NCBI GenBank assembly: GCA_965601455.1
Contig: OZ271831.1
Coordinates: forward strand, 4,402,001 to 4,466,000
Length of the DNA: 64,000 nucleotides
Direction of reading: 5' to 3'
Origin: JANQEU01 sp965601455
GTDB taxonomy: Bacteria; Bacteroidota; Bacteroidia; Cytophagales; Cyclobacteriaceae
Of the stretch, positions 1-8,716 are shown one piece after another. Under the pieces are notes generated by a model that made no database searches, was not told the DNA's origin, and was given only the letters and a program-made list of their open reading frames with translations. Each line of letters starts with the position of its first letter. Position 1 is the first letter of the stretch. The position numbers and the translations under genes are program-made.

Positions 1-140
1 TTAACTTCCAGTTCACTGGCAAGTGTTGATTTCCCAGAGCCGGAAAAGCCGGTAAACCATATCAATTTTGGTCGATATTGGTTTCTATCTACACGATCCT
101 GATAGGAGATTTTATGGTTGTGAGGAATTATATTATCCAT
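1..140 (-). CDS. cysC: Adenylylsulfate kinase, N-terminal part (runs off window)
   Basis: Only the first 46 codons are present; the gene continues beyond the left edge. The ATG lies at 138-140 on the minus strand. The translation carries the motif WFTGFSGSGKST at about residues 30-41, a Walker A loop in the form typical of APS kinases, preceded by the basic/aromatic N-terminus (PHNHKISYQDR) common in this family. APS kinase phosphorylates adenylylsulfate to PAPS, the sulfate donor for sulfotransferases. The gene follows the nucleotide-sugar dehydrogenase gene by 31 bases on the same strand, so it is probably co-transcribed with the polysaccharide block. The C-terminal part, and any fusion to other domains, cannot be seen. 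Confidence 0.8.
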   Translation of the reverse strand, partial: MDNIIPHNHKISYQDRVDRNQYRPKLIWFTGFSGSGKSTLASELEV

Positions 141-171
141 CACTTTAGTCTTTTACTGGCCCAAATCATTT

Positions 172-1425
172 TTAAAGACGCGAAGTTACAAATTCTTGTG
201 GGAGTACAGATTTTACATCGTAAACAACTTTCGCATTTTTGGATAGCTCCTTCCAGTCCATTTTCATAAACTGTTCATGTGGGACGGCAAGGATAAGAGC
301 TTGGTATTCATCAAAATCCGGATTGTCGACAAGTTCAAGGTTGTATTCATCCTTAACTTCCTCCTTACTTGCCATGGGGTCATATACGTCGACATCAATC
401 GCATAATCGGTAAATTCTTCCACGATGTCGACAACACGAGTATTTCGGACATCCGGACAGTTTTCTTTAAAGGTCACGCCCATCACAAGAACCTTGATGT
501 CATTATTCAGGCTGCCAGTAGTTGAAAGTCCCTTTAGAACTTCTCTCACCACGAATTTCCCCATTGAGTCATTAATTCTCCTGCCAGCCAGAATAATTTC
601 TGGTCGATAACCAAGGGATTCCGCTTTGTATGTCAGGTAATACGGATCTACACCTATGCAATGACCACCGACAAGACCAGGTTTGAAATTCAAAAAATTC
701 CATTTCGTTCCGGCTGCATTCAATACTTCCGTGGTGTCGATGTTCATTCGATTAAAAATCTTTGAGAGTTCATTGACAAAAGCAATGTTGATATCTCTTT
801 GGGCATTTTCAATCACTTTCGCTGCTTCTGCAACTTTTATGGACGAAGCTTTGAAAGTGCCGGCAGTAATGATCGAAGAGTATAAGTCATCAATTCGATC
901 GGCAATTTCAGGGGTACTCCCACTTGTAACTTTCTTAATAGTGGTAACGGTATGCACTTTATCTCCGGGATTGATCCTTTCCGGAGAGTATCCGCAGTAA
1001 AAATCCTTATTAAATTCTAGTCCGCTTTCTTTTTCCAGAATTGGGACACAAATTTCCTCAGTACAACCTGGAAAGACGGTAGATTCAAAAATAACGATAT
1101 CACCAGGTTTCAGAATTCTCCCAACGGTTTCACTAGCCCTCATAATGGGAGTGAGATCAGGTTTCTTATACTTGTCAACTGGTGTTGGAACAGTTATTAT
1201 GTAAATCGAACAAGTTTCCAAGTGTTCAATCTCGGATGTAAATGAAAGAGATTTTGCGCTATTAAGGTCTTCAGAAGTGACCTCCAATGTGTCATCAAAG
1301 CCCTTTTTCAATCGATCAATTCGATGGGTGTTAATGTCGAATCCAACTACGAGATAGTGTTTGCCAAACTCAACTGCTAGGGGCAGACCAACATAGCCTA
1401 AACCTACAATTCCAATCTTTTGCAT
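172..1425 (-). CDS. Nucleotide sugar dehydrogenase, WbpA/TviB type
   Basis: A 417-residue enzyme of the UDP-glucose/GDP-mannose dehydrogenase family. It has an N-terminal NAD-binding motif (GIVGLGYVG, residues 5-13) and a catalytic-cysteine segment GGHCIGVDPYYL with Cys256. The segment after the cysteine (LTYKAESLGYRPEIILAGR) is typical of the branch that oxidises UDP-N-acetyl-hexosamines to the uronic acids (WbpA, WecC, TviB) rather than of UDP-glucose dehydrogenase. The likely product is UDP-GlcNAcA or UDP-GalNAcA; which one cannot be told from sequence. It is the last full gene of the minus-strand nucleotide-sugar series, 8 bases after the UDP-xylose synthase gene. The length is normal for the family. 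Confidence 0.9.
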   Translation of the reverse strand: MQKIGIVGLGYVGLPLAVEFGKHYLVVGFDINTHRIDRLKKGFDDTLEVTSEDLNSAKSLSFTSEIEHLETCSIYIITVPTPVDKYKKPDLTPIMRASETVGRILKPGDIVIFESTVFPGCTEEICVPILEKESGLEFNKDFYCGYSPERINPGDKVHTVTTIKKVTSGSTPEIADRIDDLYSSIITAGTFKASSIKVAEAAKVIENAQRDINIAFVNELSKIFNRMNIDTTEVLNAAGTKWNFLNFKPGLVGGHCIGVDPYYLTYKAESLGYRPEIILAGRRINDSMGKFVVREVLKGLSTTGSLNNDIKVLVMGVTFKENCPDVRNTRVVDIVEEFTDYAIDVDVYDPMASKEEVKDEYNLELVDNPDFDEYQALILAVPHEQFMKMDWKELSKNAKVVYDVKSVLPQEFVTSRL

Positions 1426-1433
1426 GCTGATAA

Positions 1434-2366
1434 CTAAATACTCTCTTTAAAGTACTCAAGCGTTATTTTTAGTCCTTCCTGACGAGAGAAGCTTGGCTCC
1501 CAGTCCAGGACTTTCTTTGCTAACGAGATGTCGGGCTTCCTCTGTTTTGGATCATCCTTTGGTAAATCTTTGTAGATGACCTTGGATTTACTTTCGGTTA
1601 ACTCGAGTATCTCTTCCGCAAACTGATTAATTGTGATTTCATCTGGATTGCCAATGTTAACAGGTTTCTCGTAATCACTCATGAGCAACCTATAGATTCC
1701 CTCAACCAGGTCATCCACATAAGTAAATGATCGTGTCTGGGTTCCATCCCCAAAAGCGGTTAAGTCTTCTCCCCGTAGCGCCTGAGAAATAAATGCTGGG
1801 AGCACTCTCCCATCGTTCAATCGCATCCGAGGGCCAAATGTGTTGAAGATTCGAACAATTCTCGTCTCTAGTCCATGAAAGGTATGATATGCCATGGTCA
1901 AGGCCTCCTGAAATCTTTTAGCCTCATCATATACGCCACGTGGTCCTACGGGATTAACATTTCCCCAATAGTCCTCAGTTTGAGGGTGCACCAAAGGATC
2001 TCCATACACTTCGGAAGTGGAAGCCACCAAAATTCGTGCATTCTTGTCCTTAGCCAGACCCAGGCAGTTCAATGTCCCAAGCGAACCCACCTTCATGGTT
2101 TGTATAGGCATCTTCAAGTAATCTATGGGACTGGCAGGGGACGCAAAATGAAGAATATAATCCAGGCTGCCGGAAACGTGAACGAATTTCGAGACATCAT
2201 GATGATAGAAATCGAAATGTTTCTCTTTCATCAAGTGGTCGATGTTGTCCATCGAGCCAGTTATCAGATTATCCATGGCAATGACATGGTATCCTTCCTT
2301 TAAAAATCGATCGCATAGGTGCGATCCTAAAAAACCAGCTCCTCCGGTGATCAATACCTTCTTCAT
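1434..2366 (-). CDS. uxs: UDP-glucuronate decarboxylase (UDP-xylose synthase)
   Basis: A 310-residue extended short-chain dehydrogenase/reductase. It has the NAD-binding motif GGAGFLGS (8-15), the TSE segment ASTSEVYGDP and the catalytic pair Tyr146/Lys150 in GVYDEAKR. The GPRGVYDEAKR form is characteristic of UXS enzymes, which oxidise, decarboxylate and reduce UDP-glucuronate to UDP-xylose. The substrate would come from the UDP-glucose dehydrogenase encoded 6 bases upstream, so the two genes form a direct metabolic pair. It has no N-terminal membrane anchor, unlike the eukaryotic Golgi forms, so it should be cytoplasmic. Confidence 0.92.
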   Translation of the reverse strand: MKKVLITGGAGFLGSHLCDRFLKEGYHVIAMDNLITGSMDNIDHLMKEKHFDFYHHDVSKFVHVSGSLDYILHFASPASPIDYLKMPIQTMKVGSLGTLNCLGLAKDKNARILVASTSEVYGDPLVHPQTEDYWGNVNPVGPRGVYDEAKRFQEALTMAYHTFHGLETRIVRIFNTFGPRMRLNDGRVLPAFISQALRGEDLTAFGDGTQTRSFTYVDDLVEGIYRLLMSDYEKPVNIGNPDEITINQFAEEILELTESKSKVIYKDLPKDDPKQRKPDISLAKKVLDWEPSFSRQEGLKITLEYFKESI

Positions 2367-2372
2367 ATTCTA

Positions 2373-3683
2373 TTATTTTATTGCTTGCCTTCCAACACTG
2401 AAGTAGGTAAATCCCTTGTCCTCCATATCATGCAAGTCATACAGATTTCTGCCATCAAACACAACCGGATTCTTCAACTTAGTTTTCATTTCCGTAAATT
2501 CAGGATTTCTGAATACAGGCCACTCAGTCATAATAAGTAAAGCTTCCGCGCCTTCAAGGGCATCGTACTCATCTTTTCCGTAGTGAATTTTGTCACCGAT
2601 AATCTCTTTGACATTTTCCATTGCCTCAGGATCATAAGCCTTCACTTTTGCACCCTGATCAAGCAACAGCTTAATATTCTCCAGGGCGGGGGCTTCTCGA
2701 ATATCATCCGTATATGGTTTGAAAGACAAACCCCATACAGCGATTGTTTTATCCTTAAGCGATCCGTTAAAATATTTAAGTAAAGGATCGACCAGCTTAA
2801 CTTTTTGTCTTTCGTTAACGTCCATTACTGATTTCAAGATTTTGAAATCGTATGCCACATCTGAAGACGATTTCGCAAGGGCTTGAACGTCTTTAGGAAA
2901 ACAGCTTCCACCGTATCCAATTCCTGCAAATAAAAACCTCTTCCCAATCCTTGCATCAGTCCCAACGCCTTTTCTCACCATGTCCACATCCGCACCTAGC
3001 AGTTCACATAGGTTTGCGATTTCATTCATGAAAGTTATTTTAGTCGCCAGGAAAGAGTTTGCGGCATATTTTGTCAACTCGGCAGATTTTACATCCATGA
3101 AGATGATCGGATTTCCCTGTCGAACAAAAGGTTCATATAATCTATGCATTACCTCTTTTGCCTTTTCAGACTCTGCTCCTATCACCACTCGGTCTGGTTT
3201 CATAAAGTCATCAACTGCCACACCTTCCCTTAAAAATTCCGGGTTTGACACAACATCAAAATCGACTGAAGCGCTTTCAGCTATCGCTTTTGTTACCTGA
3301 TCAGCTGTCCCAACTGGTACCGTGCTTTTATCAACAATTACGGTGTAATCTTTAAGAATGGGTCCAAGATCTTTTGCGACTTTTAATACATATTGAAGGT
3401 CAGCGGATCCATCTTCACCTGGAGGTGTCGGTAAAGCAAGAAATATAATTTTTGCTCCTTCGATACCTTCTTTTAAATCAGTGGTGAAGTCTAATCGACC
3501 CTGTCGAAGATTCCGTTCAAATAAGGGTTCCAAGCCAGGTTCGTAGATTGTTACTTTCCCATTCCGAAGTTTCTCAACTTTCTTTTCGTCAATATCCACA
3601 CAGGTTACGTGATTTCCTGTTTCAGCAAAACAGGTACCAGTAACTAAGCCAACGTAACCAGTACCGACAACAGCAATTTTCAT
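2373..3683 (-). CDS. ugd: UDP-glucose 6-dehydrogenase
   Basis: 436 residues with the NAD-binding motif VVGTGYVGL (5-13), the NPEFLREG segment and catalytic Cys261 in GYGGSCFPKD, all diagnostic of UDP-glucose dehydrogenase. It converts UDP-glucose to UDP-glucuronate with two NAD+. The product is the branch point for two neighbours: the decarboxylase downstream (UDP-xylose) and the 4-epimerase at 6120-7142 (UDP-galacturonate). The gene starts 15 bases after rfbC on the same strand. It is clearly distinct from the second dehydrogenase at 172-1425, which has the GGHCIGVDPYYL form of the active site. Confidence 0.95.
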   Translation of the reverse strand: MKIAVVGTGYVGLVTGTCFAETGNHVTCVDIDEKKVEKLRNGKVTIYEPGLEPLFERNLRQGRLDFTTDLKEGIEGAKIIFLALPTPPGEDGSADLQYVLKVAKDLGPILKDYTVIVDKSTVPVGTADQVTKAIAESASVDFDVVSNPEFLREGVAVDDFMKPDRVVIGAESEKAKEVMHRLYEPFVRQGNPIIFMDVKSAELTKYAANSFLATKITFMNEIANLCELLGADVDMVRKGVGTDARIGKRFLFAGIGYGGSCFPKDVQALAKSSSDVAYDFKILKSVMDVNERQKVKLVDPLLKYFNGSLKDKTIAVWGLSFKPYTDDIREAPALENIKLLLDQGAKVKAYDPEAMENVKEIIGDKIHYGKDEYDALEGAEALLIMTEWPVFRNPEFTEMKTKLKNPVVFDGRNLYDLHDMEDKGFTYFSVGRQAIK

Positions 3684-3698
3684 TCGTTATAAGTTTGT

Positions 3699-4223
3699 CT
3701 AATTTAACAAAGTATGTTTTTTGTCTTTTTCAGAGACCATTAGGTCTCCGGAAATACCCCAATCTATACCTAGCGTAGGATCATCGAACCTAAGCCCAGC
3801 TTCCTGATCGGGTTTATAAAAATTGTCCACAGCATAATAAAATATGGTTTCATCGCTCAATGTATAATACCCATGCGCGAATCCTCGTGGTACATAAAGT
3901 AAAGTCGATGGACTATCTATATCAATTTTGAAATGTTTTAAATAGGTATTTGATTTAGGTCGTATGTCAACTACAATATCCCTGACAGCTCCTGAAATGC
4001 AGCCTACCAGTTTTGCTTGCGCATGTTCTCCTTTTTGATAATGTAATCCACGGAGCACTCCTTTCTGTGATTTTGCAAAGTTGATTTGCTTCACATCTAC
4101 TCGTATTCCTAGTTCCTCAAATTTCTTTTCATGGAAGGATTCCAGAAAAAATCCTCTTGAATCCCCGAATAGATCACCTTTGATACCGAAAAGCCCGTCA
4201 AATTCAGTCGTAATTATTTCCAT
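3699..4223 (-). CDS. rfbC: dTDP-4-dehydrorhamnose 3,5-epimerase
   Basis: A 174-residue cupin of the RmlC family. The catalytic base His61 lies in VLRGLHYQ and the conserved Tyr130 in FYYAVDNFY; the VPRGFAHGY motif is also present. It epimerises C3 and C5 of dTDP-4-keto-6-deoxyglucose. Its start overlaps the end of rfbA by 10 bases, so the two are translationally coupled. The usual next enzyme, the reductase RfbD/RmlD, is not encoded in this window, so the final dTDP sugar could be rhamnose (with rfbD elsewhere) or another sugar. Confidence 0.95.
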   Translation of the reverse strand: MEIITTEFDGLFGIKGDLFGDSRGFFLESFHEKKFEELGIRVDVKQINFAKSQKGVLRGLHYQKGEHAQAKLVGCISGAVRDIVVDIRPKSNTYLKHFKIDIDSPSTLLYVPRGFAHGYYTLSDETIFYYAVDNFYKPDQEAGLRFDDPTLGIDWGISGDLMVSEKDKKHTLLN

Positions 4224-5080
4224 TTGAGCAGATTTATCAAATACTCACCATAACCGCTTTTCCTTAAAGGTTCAGCTAATTTCATTAATTCATCTTCATT
4301 GATAAATCCCTTTTTAAAGGCTATTTCCTCAATACAGCTAATTTTTAATCCTTGACGACTTTCAATCGCGCGAACAAATTCACCCGCGTCGATTAATGAA
4401 TCAATTGTACCAGTATCCAACCAGGCAGTTCCCCGGTCAAGTACCTCAACCATTAGCTTTCCTTGTCTCAGGTATTCGTTATTGACCTCTGTAATTTCTA
4501 ATTCTCCTCTGGCGCTGGGCTTTATACTTTTCGCAATATTCACTACGTCATTATCGTAAAAGTATAAGCCGGGAACGGCATAGTTTGATTTTGGATTCGT
4601 CGGCTTCTCTTCAATAGAAAGTGCTTTCCCATTTGTGTCAAATTCCACTACACCATATCGTTCAGGATCATGAACGTGATAGGCAAATACAATTCCTCCT
4701 TCAGGATCGGTACAGGAAGTGAGCTTATGGGAAAATCCTGACGCATAAAAAATATTATCACCTAAAATCAGACAAACTTTGTCATCTCCAATGAATGATT
4801 CACCAATTAGAAAAGCTTGTGCCAAACCCTCGGGGCGTTCCTGAACCGCATAGGAGAAATTACAGCCCAAGTGCTTTCCATCACCTAGTAACTCTTCGAA
4901 AACAGGTAAGTCCCTTGGAGTGGAAATAACCAAAACATCTTTGATTCCCGCAAGCATAAGAACCGACAAAGGATAGTATATCATTGGTTTGTCATAAACC
5001 GGTAGTATTTGTTTACTTACGGCACGGGTTAGTGGATGTAAACGAGTACCTGATCCACCTGCTAATATTATTCCTTTCAT
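4214..5080 (-). CDS. rfbA: Glucose-1-phosphate thymidylyltransferase
   Basis: 288 residues with the nucleotidyltransferase signature GGSGTRLHPLT near the N-terminus followed by the KQILPVYDKPMIYYPL segment, and the substrate loop LGDNIFYASGF. It joins dTTP and glucose-1-phosphate to dTDP-glucose, the first step to dTDP-deoxy sugars. It overlaps rfbB by 4 bases upstream and rfbC by 10 bases downstream, giving the order rfbB-rfbA-rfbC in the direction of transcription. The length matches the RmlA family. Confidence 0.96.
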   Translation of the reverse strand: MKGIILAGGSGTRLHPLTRAVSKQILPVYDKPMIYYPLSVLMLAGIKDVLVISTPRDLPVFEELLGDGKHLGCNFSYAVQERPEGLAQAFLIGESFIGDDKVCLILGDNIFYASGFSHKLTSCTDPEGGIVFAYHVHDPERYGVVEFDTNGKALSIEEKPTNPKSNYAVPGLYFYDNDVVNIAKSIKPSARGELEITEVNNEYLRQGKLMVEVLDRGTAWLDTGTIDSLIDAGEFVRAIESRQGLKISCIEEIAFKKGFINEDELMKLAEPLRKSGYGEYLINLLKWK

Positions 5081-6123
5081 TGCTGATAGTACTTTGAGTA
5101 GTAATCCTGGTAATCACCAGAGGTGACATTTGAAAGCCAATCTTCATTTTTCAGGTACCATTTCACTGTTTTTCTCAACCCTTCTTCAAAGGTTAATGAA
5201 GGCTCCCACCCTAACTTACTTTTTATCTTACCTGCATCAATTGCATATCGCATATCATGACCGGCGCGATCCTTTACAAAAGTTATAAGTTTCTCGGAAT
5301 GACCCGATTCTCTGCCTAATTCCTCGTCCATAATAGTGCATAGGAGTCGAATGAGGTCAATGTTTTTCCATTCATTGAAACCACCGATATTGTATGTTTC
5401 TCCTACTACTCCAGTGTGTATAATTTTATCAATAGCTGATGCATGATCTTCAACATAAAGCCAGTCACGTACATTCTCTCCAGATCCGTATACGGGTATC
5501 GGTCGCTCATTTCGAATATTGTTGATCGCCAAGGGAATCAGTTTCTCAGGAAAGTGATTCGGACCATAGTTATTTGAGCAATTACTTATAATCACTGGCA
5601 ACCCATAGGTGTTATGATAAGCTCTTACAAAGTGATCAGAAGAGGCTTTTGAAGCTGAATACGGAGATTTCGGGTCATAGGAAGTTTCTTCAGTAAAAAA
5701 GCCTTCCGCACCAAGTGAACCGTATACTTCATCTGTTGAAATATGGTAGAAAAGAACATCTTCTCTGCCTGCCCATTCGGAACGAGCGACATTAAGTAAG
5801 CACACGGTACCTAATACGTTTGTTTCCACAAACTCCATTGGACTACTTATTGAACGATCTACGTGAGATTCAGCAGCTAGGTGAACCACAGTATTTATCT
5901 TAAAATCCGAAAAAGTCTTTTCCAGTAGTTCTTGATCCCGAATGTCCCCTTTGACAAAGTGGTAATTATTTGAGGACTCTACATCGGAAAGGTTAGCTAG
6001 ATTTCCGGCATATGTCAACTTATCAAGGTTGACGATTGTGTCTCCAGGATAGTTTTTCGTCAATCTTCTAACTACATGAGAACCGATGAATCCAGCCCCA
6101 CCCGTCACCAGAATGTTTTTCAT
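5077..6123 (-). CDS. rfbB: dTDP-glucose 4,6-dehydratase
   Basis: A 348-residue extended SDR protein. It has GGAGFIGS (8-15), the ASP/GLU pair of the dehydratase in HISTDEVYG (Asp131, Glu132) and the catalytic Tyr155-x3-Lys159 in PYSASKA. This combination is diagnostic of RmlB/RfbB, which makes dTDP-4-keto-6-deoxyglucose from dTDP-glucose. It overlaps its neighbours by 4 bases on both sides (ATGA-type junctions), showing tight coupling within the operon. Confidence 0.96.
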   Translation of the reverse strand: MKNILVTGGAGFIGSHVVRRLTKNYPGDTIVNLDKLTYAGNLANLSDVESSNNYHFVKGDIRDQELLEKTFSDFKINTVVHLAAESHVDRSISSPMEFVETNVLGTVCLLNVARSEWAGREDVLFYHISTDEVYGSLGAEGFFTEETSYDPKSPYSASKASSDHFVRAYHNTYGLPVIISNCSNNYGPNHFPEKLIPLAINNIRNERPIPVYGSGENVRDWLYVEDHASAIDKIIHTGVVGETYNIGGFNEWKNIDLIRLLCTIMDEELGRESGHSEKLITFVKDRAGHDMRYAIDAGKIKSKLGWEPSLTFEEGLRKTVKWYLKNEDWLSNVTSGDYQDYYSKYYQQ

Positions 6124-7142
6124 TTCTTGTAATACTCTTTATACCATTGATAAAACTCAGATACACCTTTGGAGATAGGTGTTGAAGGACGATAGCTTAT
6201 TGCCTCCTGCAGACTTGATACATCTGCATATGTATTAGGAACGTCACCTGTTTGCAGCGGCATGTAGTTTATAATCGCCTTTTTTCCGATTTCTTTTTCA
6301 AGCTGATGAATGTAATCCATAAGATTAACGGGAGAATTATTCCCTACATTATAAATGGAGTACGGCGCAAAGCTAGAATCAACTTTCGGATTTTTTGAAT
6401 CCCAATCCGGATTTCCCTTTGGGATGTACCTGAGCAGTTGTGATACAGCTTTTACCACATCCTCCACATAAGTAAAGTCCCTTGTCATTTTCCCATTGTT
6501 ATAAACATCTATTGGTTTATCCGCGAGAATTCCTTCGGTAAATAGAAACAGTGCCATGTCTGGTCGTCCCCATGGCCCGTATGCAGTAAAAAATCGTAAG
6601 CCTGTAGTTGGTAACCCAAAGCTGCTGGAATAAGCGTGAGCTAATAATTCATTCGCTTTTTTCGTTGCCGCGTAGAGAGATAAGGGATGATCAACTCCAT
6701 TCTCAACTGAGAATGGCATATTAGTATTCGCACCATAAACAGAACTTGATGAGGCGTATAGGAGATGCTTGATTTTAAATTCTTTACATCTTTCCAGCAA
6801 ATTCACAAATCCAGTCACATTGGATTCTGTATATGCAAAAGGATTGGTCAAACTATATCTTACCCCGGCTTGTGCTGCCAGGTTAACGACGAATTCAAAT
6901 CCAAATTCTGTAAACAGTTTTCCAAGTTCACTCTGGTTTGTCAGGTCAGTTTTTGCAAAACTGTAGCCCCCATAACCCTTCAAGATATTGTTACGACTAA
7001 TCTTAAGCTCCACATCATAGTATTCATTCAGATTATCCAATCCAACTACCTTAAAGCCTTCATCAAGAAGAGTTTTGCAAAGATGGAATCCAATGAATCC
7101 TGCTGCCCCGGTAACCAGGATTGGTTTACTAGTGAATGTCAA
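6120..7142 (-). CDS. UDP-glucuronate 4-epimerase-type NAD-dependent epimerase
   Basis: A 340-residue extended SDR with GAAGFIGFH (12-20) and catalytic Tyr157/Lys161 in LYAATKKANE. The segments LDNLNEYYDVELK, LAAQAGVRYSL and FFTAYGPWGRPDMA are hallmarks of the LpsL/CapI/WbnF group, which interconverts UDP-glucuronate and UDP-galacturonate. It is the first gene of the minus-strand nucleotide-sugar series and diverges from ccmB with a 44-base gap that must hold both promoters. UDP-GlcA from the ugd product is the expected substrate; an alternative UDP-sugar cannot be fully excluded. Confidence 0.9.
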   Translation of the reverse strand: MTFTSKPILVTGAAGFIGFHLCKTLLDEGFKVVGLDNLNEYYDVELKISRNNILKGYGGYSFAKTDLTNQSELGKLFTEFGFEFVVNLAAQAGVRYSLTNPFAYTESNVTGFVNLLERCKEFKIKHLLYASSSSVYGANTNMPFSVENGVDHPLSLYAATKKANELLAHAYSSSFGLPTTGLRFFTAYGPWGRPDMALFLFTEGILADKPIDVYNNGKMTRDFTYVEDVVKAVSQLLRYIPKGNPDWDSKNPKVDSSFAPYSIYNVGNNSPVNLMDYIHQLEKEIGKKAIINYMPLQTGDVPNTYADVSSLQEAISYRPSTPISKGVSEFYQWYKEYYKK

Positions 7143-7186
7143 ATTTTCAGAATTAAATAACCTTAGAAAAACCTAGCTTTACTCGA

Positions 7187-7837
7187 ATGAAATCAGTCTT
7201 GATGCTTATAAAAAAAGATTACCGAATAGATTTTCGGCAAAAATACCCAATAATGGGAATTGGTTTATATGTTCTATGCACATTATATATTTCCTACCTT
7301 TCATTCCAACAATCCATAGAAATAAGCACCTGGAATAGTCTGCTTTGGATCATCTTGCTCTTTGCCAGTAATACAACCATGGCGAAAAGCTTTATCCAGG
7401 AAGAGGATCGATCGTTGTATTATTATTACCTGACCAAACCATCAACCATTCTAATCTCCAAATTCTTATATGCTTTCTCATACCAGGCAGTTCTGGTCCT
7501 CGTCATCTTGGGTCTTTTTCAATTTTTATTTGGACAGGATATAACACTACAAGGCGCTCTACTTCTAAACATTTTTGTTGGAGGAATAGGCCTTGCCGCA
7601 GTCTTTACAATGGTTTCATCGCTATCATCAAAAACAGGCAGTAAGGCGGTTATGATGACAATCTTGGGATTACCACTGGCCCTTCCTGTTTTATTATTAT
7701 CGATATCAAATTCCAAAAACCTCTTACTTGGGGCTTCATTGGCTGAAATTCAGGGCAATTTCATCACCCTGCTATCTACGATAGTTATTATCATTGCACT
7801 CTCGTTTATTCTGTTCCCCTATAGTTGGAAAAATTAG
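7187..7837 (+). CDS. ccmB: Heme exporter / cytochrome c maturation protein CcmB
   Basis: A 216-residue integral membrane protein with about six hydrophobic segments. The N-terminal cytoplasmic stretch (LIKKDYRIDFRQKYP) and the FIQEEDRSLYYYYLTKPSTILISKFLY region are typical of CcmB. CcmB is the membrane subunit of the CcmAB ABC unit that frees holo-CcmE from CcmC. It starts the plus-strand ccm series, diverging from the epimerase gene. No gene for the CcmA ATPase is next to it or elsewhere in the window, so CcmA must be encoded elsewhere if the system works in the standard way. Confidence 0.9.
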   Translation: MKSVLMLIKKDYRIDFRQKYPIMGIGLYVLCTLYISYLSFQQSIEISTWNSLLWIILLFASNTTMAKSFIQEEDRSLYYYYLTKPSTILISKFLYAFSYQAVLVLVILGLFQFLFGQDITLQGALLLNIFVGGIGLAAVFTMVSSLSSKTGSKAVMMTILGLPLALPVLLLSISNSKNLLLGASLAEIQGNFITLLSTIVIIIALSFILFPYSWKN

Positions 7838-8508
7838 TGTTGAAGGTAAGGTCATATTGGTGGAAATGGTTGTCCATGGGACTGTTAGTATATGTTCTCT
7901 TTGGAGGACTTTTATTTGATGTTCCCAGGTTGCCTATTCTCAATGAATCCATAAGAAATCTTTACTTCCATGTTCCTATGTGGTTTACCATGATTTTGCT
8001 ATTTGGTGTCTCTGCATACTATTCAATTCGGTATCTCAGATCAGGTAATCTTAAAGACGATATCGTTAGCAGTGAGTTTAATCAGGTAGGAATTGTCTTT
8101 GGTATTTTGGGTCTGGTTACAGGCATGATATGGGCAAATTATACCTGGGGTGAACCATGGAGCAACGACCCAAAGCAAAATTCAAGTGCGATAGCTATGC
8201 TTATATATATGGCGTATTTCGTATTAAGGGGGTCCATACAGGATGACAAGCAAAAAGCCAGGTTGTCGGCCGTCTTTAATCTATTGGCATTTGGGATGCT
8301 TATTCCATTGTTATTTATACTCCCACGACTTACCGACAGCCTTCACCCGGGAAATGGTGGAAATCCGGGATTCAATGCATATGATTTGGACAGTCAAATG
8401 AGACTAGTCTTTTATCCTGCAGTAGTTGGATGGTTTTTACTAGGGTTGTGGATTTCCAACATCAAGGCAAGAATTTCGATTATACAACTGAAAGCTGACT
8501 ATGAATAA
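7837..8508 (+). CDS. ccmC: Cytochrome c biogenesis protein CcmC (CcsA family)
   Basis: About 223 residues with six predicted membrane helices and the tryptophan-rich WWD-type loop (NYTWGEPWSNDPKQN) that holds heme at the outer membrane face. Conserved histidines (YFHVPMW; DSLHPGN) fit the heme ligands of CcmC, which loads heme onto CcmE. No ATG stands near the ccmB stop. I chose the GTG at 7837, which overlaps the ccmB TAG stop by one base; TTG codons at 7825 and 7840 are alternatives, and the first helix is intact with any of them. Confidence 0.88.
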   Translation: MLKVRSYWWKWLSMGLLVYVLFGGLLFDVPRLPILNESIRNLYFHVPMWFTMILLFGVSAYYSIRYLRSGNLKDDIVSSEFNQVGIVFGILGLVTGMIWANYTWGEPWSNDPKQNSSAIAMLIYMAYFVLRGSIQDDKQKARLSAVFNLLAFGMLIPLLFILPRLTDSLHPGNGGNPGFNAYDLDSQMRLVFYPAVVGWFLLGLWISNIKARISIIQLKADYE

Positions 8509-8716
8509 GATCCTATCGCTATTTCTAATTCTATTTCCTTTTCTGACATTTGCCCAGGAGGAAATCCAAATGGCAGATAATTTTCGTGGTGAAGGAAAAA
8601 TTTATGTAGTCGTTTTCGTGTTACTATTAATATTACTATTCATTTTCGTCTATTTATATCGTCTCGACAAAAAAGTGAGCAAGTTGGAAGAAAGCAGTAA
8701 AAGGGAAGACGTATGA
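8501..8716 (+). CDS. Small membrane protein, CcmD-like
   Basis: 71 residues: an apparent signal peptide or first helix (MNKILSLFLILFPFLTFAQ), a short polar stretch, a strong membrane helix (about 34-53) and a charged C-terminal tail. Its size, its place between ccmC and ccmE, and its overlaps of 8 bases with ccmC and 4 bases with ccmE fit CcmD, a small protein that helps release CcmE from the heme-loading complex. Sequence conservation in CcmD is low, so the call depends mainly on position and topology. Confidence 0.7.
   Translation: MNKILSLFLILFPFLTFAQEEIQMADNFRGEGKIYVVVFVLLLILLFIFVYLYRLDKKVSKLEESSKREDV

Noticed and set aside
6765..7160. Plus-strand frames within the epimerase and other opposite-strand frames over 60 codons
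   Set aside because: They lie wholly inside well-supported genes and have no protein-family features.
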